A stretch of DNA of 64,000 bases from Ktedonobacteraceae bacterium (GCA_035653615.1 DASRBN010000035.1:265307-329306), one strand, 5' to 3'; positions 37,007-46,403 are shown, counted from the stretch's first letter. The notes: a model not told the origin generated them from the sequence alone. Program-made: numbers and translations.

Positions 37007-38440
37007 TCAAAAGGCCCTCTTTAAGGCTGCTCTGGCCGCGAAATAGCCGCACATGCCATGCACGCCGCCACCGGGTGGGGTCGATGATGAACAGATATAG
37101 AGATGCTTGTCGGGGGTGGCGTAAGGCACGAGGCGGACGGCGGGTCGCGTGAAGAGTTGCAGGAAATCCTGCACGCCACCATTGATGTCGCCCCCGATAT
37201 AATTGGCGTTGTATTGTTGGAGTTGGGTGGGTGACATGGTGTGACGGGCCAGAATGCGGTCGCGAAAACCGGGCGCGAAACGTTCGATCTGCGCTTCGAT
37301 GCGCTCCGTCATGTCGAAGGTCGAGCCATTGGGTACATGGCAATAGGCCCAGAGGGTTTGCTTTCCAGTGGGGGCGCGTGTAGGGTCGAAGAGGCTCTGC
37401 TGGGCGGTGATGACGAACGGTTTTTCGGGGGGTATCCCTTTCCAGCAGGCCGATTCAGACGCGGCTATCTCCGGGAAGGTGCCGCCGATATGGACGGCTC
37501 CGGCGCGCAGGCATGCTTCCGCTTTCCATGGCACCGGGCCATCCAATGCGAAATCAACTTTGAAGACGCCGGGACCATAGCGATAGTGCCTGAGTTGCTG
37601 CTTGTATAAACCGTTCAAGCGATCACCGGCGATGCGCAATAACTGGCGCGGCGTCACATCAAAAAGGGTTGCCCGCGCTTCAGGCAATGCATCGAGAGAG
37701 TTGATCTCGAAATTTGTTACAATTTCTCCGCCCAATGAACGTAAATATGCCGCCATGGCATCTGAGATTTTCTGGGCGCCACCACGTGGAAAAGGCCATC
37801 CGACAATATGCGCGGGAAGACCAACCATGAGGCCGAAGGCGGCGCTGGGTGGGCGATTGAGGGGCAACATGGAGTGCGCGGCAAGGCCGGCGAAAAGGGC
37901 ACGAGCGCGCTCCCCTTTAAATTCTGTTTCCGCGACGCTGCTGGCCGAACGAATGGCGCGCAGTCCAAAGGGAACCAGGACGAAAGGATGCAGCAAGGGC
38001 GATATACGCAGGGGGCCAAGGAATGCATTTTCGATGATGTTCCAGTGCCTGACGAGTGGATTCACCATTTTCTCGTATGCCAGCGCGTCACGGCCCAGGG
38101 TCGCAGCCGTTTGCTCTACTGAACGCTCAAGCACCATGGCCGTGCCATCATCGAGCGGGTGAGCAAGGGGAGCATCGGGTTGTATCCATTCCAGGCCGTG
38201 TGAAGCAAGAGGCAGCGAACGAAGGAATGGGGAGGTTACTGCAAGTGGATGTATAGCAGAACAGACATCGTGTAGGAAACCCGGCAGCGTCAATTCCTTC
38301 GTGCGAGCGCCACCCCCTATTGTGTCCTTCGCCTCGAAGACAATTACCGATCGGCCTGTACGCGCGATGGTGATAGCGGCTGCCAGGCCATTGGGTCCCG
38401 ACCCAACTACAATTGCATCATATTTATAATATTCAGGCAT
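37007..38440 (-). CDS. FAD-dependent phytoene-desaturase-like oxidoreductase
   Basis: 477 residues of the CrtI/PYROXD2-like amine-oxidase superfamily. The N-terminal Rossmann motif is VVGSGPNGLAAAITIARTG (about 11-29) followed by FEAKDTIGGGARTKE; the C-terminal FAD segment is HLYICSSSTPPGGGVHGMCGY. No carotenoid genes (crtB, crtE) are nearby, so a different substrate such as a lipid or polyisoprenoid is possible. It faces the PD-(D/E)XK gene convergently with 21 bases between. The start has no clear ribosome site. Confidence 0.88.
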   Translation of the reverse strand: MPEYYKYDAIVVGSGPNGLAAAITIARTGRSVIVFEAKDTIGGGARTKELTLPGFLHDVCSAIHPLAVTSPFLRSLPLASHGLEWIQPDAPLAHPLDDGTAMVLERSVEQTAATLGRDALAYEKMVNPLVRHWNIIENAFLGPLRISPLLHPFVLVPFGLRAIRSASSVAETEFKGERARALFAGLAAHSMLPLNRPPSAAFGLMVGLPAHIVGWPFPRGGAQKISDAMAAYLRSLGGEIVTNFEINSLDALPEARATLFDVTPRQLLRIAGDRLNGLYKQQLRHYRYGPGVFKVDFALDGPVPWKAEACLRAGAVHIGGTFPEIAASESACWKGIPPEKPFVITAQQSLFDPTRAPTGKQTLWAYCHVPNGSTFDMTERIEAQIERFAPGFRDRILARHTMSPTQLQQYNANYIGGDINGGVQDFLQLFTRPAVRLVPYATPDKHLYICSSSTPPGGGVHGMCGYFAARAALKRAF

Positions 38441-38534
38441 GTATAACGCTTTTTATGGTTGACAATCCGGCTTATCCCGCTGATTTCCCAGAGGTCCCCA
38501 GGACGAGGTGAACCCAGGTAGGCTCAGGATGGGG

Positions 38535-38610
38535 GAGGGATTCTTCGCTTCGCTCAGAATGACAGGCGTGCGCGCACGCCTGTCATTCTGAGCGAAGCGA
38601 AGAATCCCTC
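38535..38610. repeat. Perfect 76-bp palindrome
   Basis: Two 38-base arms, 38535-38572 and 38573-38610, are exact complements with no loop. The outer part reads GAGGGATTCTTCGCTTCGC and the centre GCGTGCGCGCACGC. It lies in the 239-base gap between two minus-strand genes. The outer sequence resembles palindromic repeats seen dispersed in many bacterial genomes. In RNA it would form a single long hairpin. Confidence 0.92.
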
Positions 38611-38679
38611 GCGCTCCTACCGAGAATCACCAGGGCTTATAGACCCTGTAATAGTAGTATACCGCAAAGATCTCCCCCT

Positions 38680-39210
38680 TTACGGTACCAATTCGCCCGA
38701 TTGTACTTTCAGCATGAGGGTGAGCCAGGCCAGCGTTTGCGGCATTGAGACCGGCAAGGAGAACCTGTAAGGTGTATCATGATCGCCGGGTGTGCCAGGT
38801 TCTACCTCTAATCTTCTTATGTCAAGTACGCTGATGCCTGCTCTGTTCGTGTCACTGTGGTGCTCGTTGATAGCCTTTGTTGCGGTCACCGCGGCCGGGA
38901 TAGCAACTTCCTTCTCATGGGTATTTAAAGGCTCGGATTCAAGGCGTACTATATCTTCGCGGCTTATTCTTTGGCCACTTAGAAATTGTGTTGCCGTCAT
39001 GGAATTGGAAGTCAGGCCTTCGTTTTCACGGGTCAGCATCTCATTCAATTTCTCAGGCGAGGCAGAGAAGAATACGCGAATACGCTCTTGCGGCACACAG
39101 CTAAACATCTTGATTAAACCCATGACTGATTGTGGAGATGTTAACAGGGTTGATTTCCATTGCCAGTTCGCGGTTTCATTTACGCGTAAGGCAACGCGGT
39201 AGTAGATCAT
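38680..39210 (-). CDS. Hypothetical protein
   Basis: 176 residues, not recognised. The N-terminus (YYRVALRVNETANWQWKS) and the IRVFFSASPEKLNEML stretch look like a folded domain of about 65 residues; the middle is polar and probably flexible; the C-terminal end is PYRFSLPVSMPQTLAWLTLM. AAAGGAG lies six bases before ATG 39210, so expression is likely. It is divergent from the threonine-aldolase-like gene. Confidence 0.7.
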   Translation of the reverse strand: MIYYRVALRVNETANWQWKSTLLTSPQSVMGLIKMFSCVPQERIRVFFSASPEKLNEMLTRENEGLTSNSMTATQFLSGQRISREDIVRLESEPLNTHEKEVAIPAAVTATKAINEHHSDTNRAGISVLDIRRLEVEPGTPGDHDTPYRFSLPVSMPQTLAWLTLMLKVQSGELVP

Positions 39211-39409
39211 GGTATAACTCCTTTTTGTATTTGTTTTGTGCCATAGAATTTTTAATTGTCGAACCTTTTAGAAGCAGATAATGTAGCGCTTTGCTATTCG
39301 TAACGGTGAACGTTACGAATGTGAGTTTTTGTGATACGATTTTGTTGTTGAAAAATTTGTCTCCAGGGTGATAACCCTGTTCTTCCACGCCGACTATTAA
39401 GGATCCGAC

Positions 39410-40504
39410 ATGACACATACAGACGAAGCACAGCAGGTATATAAGGCATGCACACGTTTTCTTACCCAGCATTATCCTCGCACACCTCAGCAGGTTTTGA
39501 GAGAACTTGCGGAGACGACAGACCCAGACATCGAAGTAGATCGTTATGGACAGGGCGAGATCATCAATCGATTTGAGGCAGAAGTGGCGGCACTTTTGGG
39601 GAAAGAGGCGGCCGTTTTCATGCCCAGTGGAACCATGTGCCAGCAGATTGCGTTGCGTATCTGGTGCGAGCGACGAGGGACATCTACGGTTGTTTTTCAT
39701 CCTACGAGTCACCTGGAAATACATGAACAGAAAGCGTATGAGCGTTTGCATGGACTGCACGCTATCCTGGCCGGTTCTCCGGATAGGCTGCTTACGCTCA
39801 AAGACCTCAGTGCGATTGCCGAGCCGGTGGGAGCTTTGTTACTGGAATTGCCACAGCGAGAAATAGGTGGTCAATTGCCGACCTGGGAGGAGCTGAACGA
39901 GGTGATCGATTGGGCACTTCAACGTCATATTCCCACGCACCTGGATGGGGCGCGGCTCTGGGAAACACAGCCATTCTACAGGCGCGAATATGCTGAAATT
40001 GCCGGGCTGTTCGATACTGTCTATGTCTCTTTTTACAAAATTCTTGGCGGCATTGCAGGGTCGATGCTGGCCGGGCCTGCGGATGTTATTGCTGAGGCGC
40101 GCGTCTGGCAGCGACGACATGGTGGTAACCTGATTCACCTCTATCCCTATGTTCTCTCGGCTCAGAAGGGCTTGAGGGAGAAGTTGGGCCGGATGGAGGT
40201 CTATTGCGCAAAGGCAAAGGAGATAGCGGCTCTGCTTGCCGGATTTCCACAAATCGAGATTGTGCCAAACCCACCGCATACGAATATGATGCACGTTTTC
40301 CTGCGTGGAGAACAAGAGAAGTTGCTGGCCGCCGCGCTTGAGATCGCAAAAGAGACGCGTGTCAGGCTCTTTCAGTGGTTAACTCCGGCGGTCTTACCTG
40401 CCTATCAAAAATTCGAGCTGACTGTGGGGGATGCTACACTTGATTTACCGAACGAGGAGATTGAGAGCCTATTTCGAATGCTTTTCGAGAAGGCAAATAG
40501 GTAA
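39410..40504 (+). CDS. PLP-dependent threonine-aldolase-like beta-eliminating lyase
   Basis: 364 residues of the low-specificity threonine aldolase family (fold type I): glycine plus aldehyde from beta-hydroxy amino acids. The GKEAAVFMPSGTMCQQIAL cofactor-phosphate region is at about 63-81, the HLDGARLW aspartate at about 178-185, and the PLP lysine in SFYKILGGIAG (about 205). The SFYKIL context replaces the common SFSKGL. Bacterial LtaE is usually about 340 residues. AAGGAT precedes ATG 39410. Its 3' end overlaps the convergent Toprim gene by 71 bases. Confidence 0.88.
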   Translation: MTHTDEAQQVYKACTRFLTQHYPRTPQQVLRELAETTDPDIEVDRYGQGEIINRFEAEVAALLGKEAAVFMPSGTMCQQIALRIWCERRGTSTVVFHPTSHLEIHEQKAYERLHGLHAILAGSPDRLLTLKDLSAIAEPVGALLLELPQREIGGQLPTWEELNEVIDWALQRHIPTHLDGARLWETQPFYRREYAEIAGLFDTVYVSFYKILGGIAGSMLAGPADVIAEARVWQRRHGGNLIHLYPYVLSAQKGLREKLGRMEVYCAKAKEIAALLAGFPQIEIVPNPPHTNMMHVFLRGEQEKLLAAALEIAKETRVRLFQWLTPAVLPAYQKFELTVGDATLDLPNEEIESLFRMLFEKANR

Positions 40505-41615
40505 AGGGACGGATTACAGTGTATTCTTCATTTTCAGTCTCATACAGGGCTAGAAGTGGAGTCAGGCAGGCCGATCCTGATTGACGCCAGCGTTCGTTCC
40601 AATCCTTGCCGCCGGGATTTTCTTGCTGCGAGCATATTTTTACTGTGATACTGGCCTCTTCAAACTGTTCAGCCAGGCGGCGTGTTGCTTCCTCACCACC
40701 AGCGTCATTGTCAAGCGCAAGCGTCACAATATACAATTGCGATGGGAACCAGTCTACCTGTGCCGCGGTTCCGGCCAATGCCACAATATCTCTTGCAGGA
40801 AAACCTGCCGCGATCAGCGCCAGGCGGTCAAAAGCTCCCTCGACGAGTACAATGGATCGCGGAAACTGCTCCAGGTCAGTTCCAAACCAGCCGGCCGGAT
40901 TCGTCTTGATCCAGCGGCGTGGTCTCCCAGGCTTATCCAGGAGCTCCTTATGCGCGTTTTCATCCATTCCTGGCTTCCACTGCCATAAGGAACGCCCAAT
41001 GAACCCCTTGCCATAAGGAGAGACCAGGGGAAAAAGCATGCGGTCTGTCCAGCGCTGGAGGATGCGGCGCTGCCCACGCAGTTCGGGCCTGTTCATTATC
41101 TCGGCAGGTAGATAGCAAACGCCGGTATCAATCGCTACTTCCAGTGGAATGCCCCGTTCGCGTAGATATGCCCGCGCCCTGGCTGATTGCTTTAAAGCCG
41201 CGCGCATCTGTTGTTCCAGTGAAAGCAGCCAGGCCAGTTCGTCTCGCTGCCACTTCGGCACGGTTCTGGGCGCGTGCAGCAGTACAGGCTGGTAGACAAA
41301 CGGCAATTTCTTTTTATTTTCGTTTGGAGGATGATAGGTTTCTGACGACTCAGGAGATAATCCCTGATAGTGCATGCGTATCAGGCGCTGCGCGGTTTCA
41401 CGATTCCATTCTGCGACCAGCACGGTGACATCACATGCAGCATTAAAACAATGCCCCCAGCCGTTCGCTTTATTGATGGAGAGCGAGCGCTGGTGATCGC
41501 TGCCATGCAGGTGGCAGTAGGCGCGCACGTACTCACCCACGTGTACTGGATCGCAAAGTTCAGATTGCAAGATGATCTCTATGCGCTTGCCGCGTTGTGT
41601 ATGTATCGTAAGCAT
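40434..41615 (-). CDS. Primase-like protein with CHC2-type zinc motif and Toprim domain
   Basis: 393 residues resembling a minimal DnaG. An N-terminal zinc-binding part has CHLHGSDHQRSL (about 33-44) and CFNAAC (about 56-61). A middle helical part (RAYLRERGIP, VSPYGKGFIGRSLW) matches the DnaG core. The Toprim domain has IVLVEGAFDRLALIAAG (about 263-279) and the DxD-type LALDNDAGGEEA (about 302-313). No helicase or replication partners are adjacent. Length is about two-thirds of housekeeping DnaG, so it is probably an accessory or mobile-element-derived primase. The 3' end overlaps the threonine-aldolase-like gene convergently. Confidence 0.8.
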   Translation of the reverse strand: MLTIHTQRGKRIEIILQSELCDPVHVGEYVRAYCHLHGSDHQRSLSINKANGWGHCFNAACDVTVLVAEWNRETAQRLIRMHYQGLSPESSETYHPPNENKKKLPFVYQPVLLHAPRTVPKWQRDELAWLLSLEQQMRAALKQSARARAYLRERGIPLEVAIDTGVCYLPAEIMNRPELRGQRRILQRWTDRMLFPLVSPYGKGFIGRSLWQWKPGMDENAHKELLDKPGRPRRWIKTNPAGWFGTDLEQFPRSIVLVEGAFDRLALIAAGFPARDIVALAGTAAQVDWFPSQLYIVTLALDNDAGGEEATRRLAEQFEEASITVKICSQQENPGGKDWNERWRQSGSACLTPLLALYETENEEYTVIRPFTYLPSRKAFEIGSQSPRSVNQV

Positions 41616-41770
41616 GGTTAAAAACGATTTCTCTTATTCTCACTCTGAACGTCAAGCCTCAGAAATGGCTGGAATACACTCCTTTGCACCAGGCCGTTCT
41701 TTCTTAGAACATATATTCTATATACGTAAAACGAAGGGGGAAATAAAATTGTTTCAATGCTTCCTGGTCG

Positions 41771-41800
41771 CTTGACAGGGTACAGTTACGCGTGCTACTG
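41771..41800 (+). promoter_or_regulatory. Candidate promoter of the 8-helix membrane protein gene
   Basis: TTGACA (41771-41776) and TACTGT (41795-41800) with 18 bases between, about 78 bases before the start. Confidence 0.45.
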
Positions 41801-41877
41801 TGCTGTTATGAAATGGTGCTTCCTTCCCATGAAATCTTGGCGTAGCTCGCATATGTGCGCCCGTAGAGGGGCATAAG

Positions 41878-42669
41878 ATGCTCCTCTTCAAAGTATTGTT
41901 GACCCCGGTATTAATCGGCCTGGTGAGCCTGGCGGGCAGGCGCTGGGGGCCTGCGGTAAGCGGCTGGCTCATTGGACTGCCCCTCACTTCGGGACCGGTT
42001 AGTTTATTCCTGGCGCTTGAGCAAGGAAAATCTTTCGCTGCCACCGCGGCGGTCGGCACATTGTTGGGACAGATTTCAACAGCGCTTTTTTGCCTGGCGT
42101 ATAGCTGGCTCTCGTTCCGCTTGAACTGGCTATGGAGTATGCTCGTAGGCTGGGGCGTATTTATGCTGCTGACTGTTGTTTTAGCACACGTCTCGGTTCC
42201 CCTGATCGTCGCATTTATAACAGTTGTTTGTGTGCTTGCAATCGTGCTGAAACTCTTGCCTGGGGGTCAGGAGCAAGTGGAATTAAAAAATCCGCCGCAG
42301 TGGGAAATATTCCTGCGTATGCTAGTGGCTACGAGTGTTGTGCTGGTCCTTACAGGACTCGCAAATGTTCTGGGTCCACAATTAAGTGGATTGCTTACGA
42401 CTTTCCCTATGTATGCCAGTATTTTGTCTGCTTTCTCCGCACATTTTCAAGGGCCGATAGCCGCCCGGCGGGTGCTGCGCGGGCTTATGATGGGCTTTAG
42501 TACCTTCGCGGTCTTCTTTGTTATTGTTTCCGCCACCATTGAAAGCTGGGGCATCGCATTCGCTTTCATCCTGGCATTATGTGCCGCACTGCTGATACAT
42601 GGCGTCTCGTTTATGCTACTGCGGAAGTATGTGGTAGGGAGCGGTCAGATACAAAGTAAGAGAACATAG
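41878..42669 (+). CDS. Eight-helix membrane protein with internal duplication
   Basis: 263 residues, almost entirely hydrophobic, about eight transmembrane helices. The two halves look duplicated: GPAVSGWLIGLPLTSGPVSLF near residue 25 and GPQLSGLLTTFPMYASILSAF near residue 168, each followed by a conserved small-residue helix. This suggests a transporter or channel built from two four-helix repeats, but no family is recognised. GAGGGG lies seven bases before ATG 41878. Confidence 0.8.
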   Translation: MLLFKVLLTPVLIGLVSLAGRRWGPAVSGWLIGLPLTSGPVSLFLALEQGKSFAATAAVGTLLGQISTALFCLAYSWLSFRLNWLWSMLVGWGVFMLLTVVLAHVSVPLIVAFITVVCVLAIVLKLLPGGQEQVELKNPPQWEIFLRMLVATSVVLVLTGLANVLGPQLSGLLTTFPMYASILSAFSAHFQGPIAARRVLRGLMMGFSTFAVFFVIVSATIESWGIAFAFILALCAALLIHGVSFMLLRKYVVGSGQIQSKRT

Positions 42670-42776
42670 CCAGGTGAGGAGAAGAGGGGATGTGAGCTTG
42701 TGGTTTTCGAGAGCGTACATTAGGGTGTAGAAAGAAACGCTTGCAATGAGCCAATCCCGGCGTTGGAGGTAGCGAC

Positions 42777-44201
42777 TTGAAATACTCCTCGGGGCAGCAG
42801 GACAGGCACGAGGCACTGTCCCTACAGGAGCGGCGGCATGTCGAGGATGAGGACAGGCACGAGGCGCTGTCTCTACAGGCGCTTCCTCATAATGATGTTT
42901 ACTTGTGCGATCCCACGTGGATTTCAAGCGAGATGGAGCGCGTTGCGTTGCTGGTGCCGGAGGTCTCTCATTCGGCTACTGGCGATCTATTGAGTTATGC
43001 CCTCGCCTATGCTGAACGCTATACGTATGATGTCCTCCAACTGGAGCAGGAATGGCGCTTCCTTTACGCGGCATTGATCGAGGCATGGAGGCAATCGCAG
43101 CACGTCATCATCATACGCCTGGTTCATGCGCTGGCATATCTGGTTTGCCGTCCCAGCACTTCCGCTGTGGCGGAGCATATACTGCGCCTGGGCATTGGAG
43201 CCAGCCGGCGCATGCAGGATTGGCAGCATCTGACCCATTTCTTGAATCGATTGGGCTGCTTGCTTACTGCCCGCGGCAGGTACTCGCAGGGATGGCGTAT
43301 CTGGTGCAAAAGTCTGGAACTGGCAAGAGCATCCGGTTCCTCGCACGGCCTCTGGGAACCGCTCGCCAGTTTTGTGTATATCGCGGATATGCTTGGGAAC
43401 TATCAAGCCGCTCACCAGTTCGCCGAGAGCTTACAACACACTGATGGCATTGACGCTCCGGACATGCTGGCTGTGGCCGTTTTTGTGCGTGGATTTTTTG
43501 CTCGCACCAGCAGCAATCTTGAGCGAGCGTTTGAAGATTTCAGCTACTCTTTGCGTCTGCTCTCCACGGGCGACCACCTGGGTACGCTCCTCCAGGCAGA
43601 CGGGCGATCACCGGGATACACCCCTCCAGGCACACCGCCATCCGCATACCGGCAGCTTTTTTCTATGGCCGTGCAGACCGAGTTGGCACGCGCACAGGGA
43701 GACTATGCACGCGCGCAGGAGCTGGCCGAGATTACCCTTTCACTTGCGCAACTGTTCGGCGATTACTATACATTGGTTGAACTGCTGATTGATCAGATCG
43801 TTTTTACTTTTCAACAGCGACAATTCACCGATACGGTGGCCGGGTTCATACGCCTGCACGATGTCATACGCCAGTATGAGGCGCACCATCTCTATGAGCG
43901 CTGCCGTTGCCTGGAACAACTCATGAACGACTATGTGCCCGGTTGGCGCAGACTTGCGGGCAGTTCATCAGACCCACTCCTTCCCACCATTGTATCTTCT
44001 GAGCTTCTGGAGCCGCTGAGCGAACGGGAAATAGAGATACTTCAACTCGTAGCGGGCGGCCTTTCCAATTCAGAGATAGCCGGGCGATTAGTAATTACCA
44101 GGGGCACCGTGAAGAAGCACCTCGAACACATTTACTCCAAGCTCGACGCGCATAGCCGCACCGCCGCGATTGTAAGGGCCAGGACACTTCATCTTTTATG
44201 A
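42777..44201 (+). CDS. LuxR-type transcriptional regulator with repeat-derived N-terminus
   Basis: 474 residues. The C-terminal helix-turn-helix (LSEREIEILQLVAGG ... RGTVKKHLEHIYSKL, about 410-465) is the LuxR/GerE DNA-binding domain. The middle 330 residues are helical and TPR-like. There is no NB-ARC/MalT ATPase. The first 36 residues are encoded by two copies of the dispersed GGACAGGCACGAGG repeat, giving two DRHEALSLQ peptides. The TTG start at 42777 has a perfect GGAGGT six bases upstream, so these repeats are probably translated; a downstream ATG at 42933 is a weaker alternative. Confidence 0.85.
   Translation: MKYSSGQQDRHEALSLQERRHVEDEDRHEALSLQALPHNDVYLCDPTWISSEMERVALLVPEVSHSATGDLLSYALAYAERYTYDVLQLEQEWRFLYAALIEAWRQSQHVIIIRLVHALAYLVCRPSTSAVAEHILRLGIGASRRMQDWQHLTHFLNRLGCLLTARGRYSQGWRIWCKSLELARASGSSHGLWEPLASFVYIADMLGNYQAAHQFAESLQHTDGIDAPDMLAVAVFVRGFFARTSSNLERAFEDFSYSLRLLSTGDHLGTLLQADGRSPGYTPPGTPPSAYRQLFSMAVQTELARAQGDYARAQELAEITLSLAQLFGDYYTLVELLIDQIVFTFQQRQFTDTVAGFIRLHDVIRQYEAHHLYERCRCLEQLMNDYVPGWRRLAGSSSDPLLPTIVSSELLEPLSEREIEILQLVAGGLSNSEIAGRLVITRGTVKKHLEHIYSKLDAHSRTAAIVRARTLHLL
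42800..42879. repeat. Two tandem copies of the dispersed repeat inside the LuxR gene
   Basis: 42800-42827 and 42851-42879 share GGACAGGCACGAGGC followed by CTGTC-x-CTACAGG. Same family as 33612-33681, 53424-53451 and 54429-54458. Both copies keep the reading frame. Confidence 0.8.
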
Positions 44202-44324
44202 GGGCAAGCGCGTACTGCCCTCTACGAGAAAATACGTCTTTTGGCGAATGACGCTTTCCCATCCATATGCTACGCTGGATGCACCGGTAATTGCCGCGTA
44301 GATGGCTTATGAAAGGGAAGGACG

Positions 44325-45455
44325 ATGGATAGAAATCCAATTGCGTTATCTGCTTATGGCCTCAATCTTCGCCGCGTAGTATTTCACGGAGCCTGTTGCA
44401 TGGTATTCCTGCTGCTTGCCGGGTGCGCTTCTAACGCGCCTGCTTCAACCGCCGGTTCTGGAGCGTCCACGCCTAGACCGACAGCTACCGCGACTATGGC
44501 TCCGACTGCCACCCCTACCCCGAATTTTCCAACGCTCTCCAAGGCGCTATTGACATACAATGGACACGGCAAGGCGGTTGTGGGGATAGCGTGGTCGCCG
44601 GATGGAAAGGAAATGGTCTCCGGCAGCGATGATTATACGGTGCAAGCCTGGAGTACGCAGACCGGAAAACAGGTCTGGAGTTATAACACCGGCAGCTATG
44701 TATTCGCGGTGGCATGGTCGCCGGATGGGAAAGAAATTGCCGCGGGCGGCGGCGATGGCTCGGTGACGCTGTTGAACGCTGCCACAGGCAAGCTCATCGC
44801 GAACTACACCGGACAGACCGGTTTCATTCAAGGGCTGGCGTGGTCGCCGGATAGCAAACGCATCGCTTCGGGCAGCGAGGATGGTACGGTGCTGGTGCGC
44901 GATGCTGCGAGCGGCAGGGTAATGGTGAACTATACGGGTCATAGCAGCGCTGTACAAAGGATTGCCTGGTCTCCCAATGGCACAGATATTGCCTCGGCCA
45001 GCTATGATGGCACCGTGCAAATCTGGAATGCTTCCAACGGGCAGCACGTGTTGACGTATAAGGGCAATGGAGCGCCTGTGTGGATGGTTGCCTGGTCGCC
45101 GGATGGAAAAAAGATCGTTTCAAGTACCGGAAGCGCAGGTACCAATGGCCCCGTCTCTTCCGGCAACACAGTAAAGGTGTGGGACGCGACAACAGGCCAG
45201 ACGTTGCTGACATATACAGGATATGGGGATGCAAATAACATCTACGCGCTGGCATGGTCGCGTGATAGCAAACTGATTGCTTCCGGTGGGGACGATAATA
45301 TGGTGCGTATCTGGAACGCGACGACAGGGCAAACCATCATGGCGTACAAGGGGCATACAGATATCGTCTGGAACGTTGTGTGGTCGCCCGATGGCAAGCT
45401 GATTGCTTCGTGCAGCCAGGATGCCACCGTTCAGATCTGGCAGCCGCAGCTATAA
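44325..45455 (+). CDS. WD40 beta-propeller lipoprotein
   Basis: 376 residues. The N-terminal signal peptide ends in a lipobox LLAGC (cysteine at about 34), so the mature protein is anchored outside the membrane. A Ser/Thr/Pro-rich spacer follows, then seven WD40 repeats from about residue 78 to the end, each with the AWSPDGK-type turn and a GSDD-TVQ-W-type strand, enough for one closed seven-blade propeller. Likely a scaffold or ligand-binding protein. GGGAAGGA precedes ATG 44325. The 3' end overlaps the convergent dehydratase by six bases. Confidence 0.92.
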   Translation: MDRNPIALSAYGLNLRRVVFHGACCMVFLLLAGCASNAPASTAGSGASTPRPTATATMAPTATPTPNFPTLSKALLTYNGHGKAVVGIAWSPDGKEMVSGSDDYTVQAWSTQTGKQVWSYNTGSYVFAVAWSPDGKEIAAGGGDGSVTLLNAATGKLIANYTGQTGFIQGLAWSPDSKRIASGSEDGTVLVRDAASGRVMVNYTGHSSAVQRIAWSPNGTDIASASYDGTVQIWNASNGQHVLTYKGNGAPVWMVAWSPDGKKIVSSTGSAGTNGPVSSGNTVKVWDATTGQTLLTYTGYGDANNIYALAWSRDSKLIASGGDDNMVRIWNATTGQTIMAYKGHTDIVWNVVWSPDGKLIASCSQDATVQIWQPQL

Positions 45456-46403
45456 GATCGTTTTTAAGGTTTCCAGGCTCAGATTGGCGCCGCACAGGAT
45501 CACCACCACGGTTTTATCCTGGAACCGCCGCGGTGTTTTCAGCAGTGCGGCGAGTGGAACGGCGGCTGCGCCCTCAATGAGCATGTGATGGGTCTCGATG
45601 CACAGGCGCATGGCCTGGCGAATCTCCGCTTCGGTGACGAGGATGTAGTCATCGACCAGGCGGCGGCAGAGTGGGAATGTAATCGCATCCTGCTCCACGC
45701 CGCCCGCCGTGCCATCCGAAAGTGTCGGCAGCGACTCCATCTCTAGAATACGCCCGGCCTGCACCGACTTTGCCATGACGGGCGAATGTTCCGGCGAGCA
45801 ACCGATAATTTCTGCGCGCGGGAAAACGGTCTTTACATAGGCCGCAACGCCGGAGATCATTCCGCCGCCGCCGAGGGCCACCAGCACCACGTCGATATGC
45901 TCCGCCTGACGGCATAGCTCGACGCCGATAGTGCCCTGACCGCCTATGACGTGCTCATCATTGTAAGGTGAGATATAGGCCATGCCGTGCTGCGCCGCGT
46001 AGGAACGAGCATAGGCCTCCGTCACCACGCAATCGCTGCCCCAGACCTGAATATCCGCGCCATAACTTCGAATAGCCCTCACCTTGATGGGAGAGGCATC
46101 TTCAGGCACAAAAATGGTGCCATGCATCTTGAGTGTATGCAATCCAAAAGCCACGGCGATGCCATGATTGCCGGAAGACGCGGCCACCACGCCCTTTTCC
46201 TTTTGTTGTGGTGCAAGCGAGAGGAGAGCATTCATAGCCCCGCGCACCTTAAACGAGCCGGTATATTGCAGGTTTTCCAGTTTCAAATACACCTGGCTTC
46301 CCGTTTGTTTGCTCAAGGAGAATGAATGCTCAAGCGGCGTCTCACGAATGGAAAGCCGGATGCGATGTTCCGCTCGCAAGACCTCCTGCACGATATCCAT
46401 CAC
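45450..46403 (-). CDS. PLP-dependent threonine/serine dehydratase
   Basis: 317 residues, fold type II. The PLP lysine is in the GSFKVRGA motif (about 49-56), the SSGNHG asparagine loop at about 76-81 and the phosphate-binding GGGGMISG glycine loop at about 175. There is no C-terminal ACT regulatory domain, so it resembles catabolic TdcB or serine racemase rather than biosynthetic IlvA. It deaminates threonine or serine to the 2-oxoacid. It starts at a GTG overlapping the stop of the DUF1330 gene (GTGA), last of a five-gene operon. Confidence 0.9.
   Translation of the reverse strand: MMDIVQEVLRAEHRIRLSIRETPLEHSFSLSKQTGSQVYLKLENLQYTGSFKVRGAMNALLSLAPQQKEKGVVAASSGNHGIAVAFGLHTLKMHGTIFVPEDASPIKVRAIRSYGADIQVWGSDCVVTEAYARSYAAQHGMAYISPYNDEHVIGGQGTIGVELCRQAEHIDVVLVALGGGGMISGVAAYVKTVFPRAEIIGCSPEHSPVMAKSVQAGRILEMESLPTLSDGTAGGVEQDAITFPLCRRLVDDYILVTEAEIRQAMRLCIETHHMLIEGAAAVPLAALLKTPRRFQDKTVVVILCGANLSLETLKTIL

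Noticed and set aside
37602..38162. Plus-strand frame of about 186 codons inside the CrtI-like gene
   Set aside because: The FAD-binding motifs are on the other strand; composition is Arg/Ala/Gly-rich as expected for a shadow of GC-rich coding sequence.
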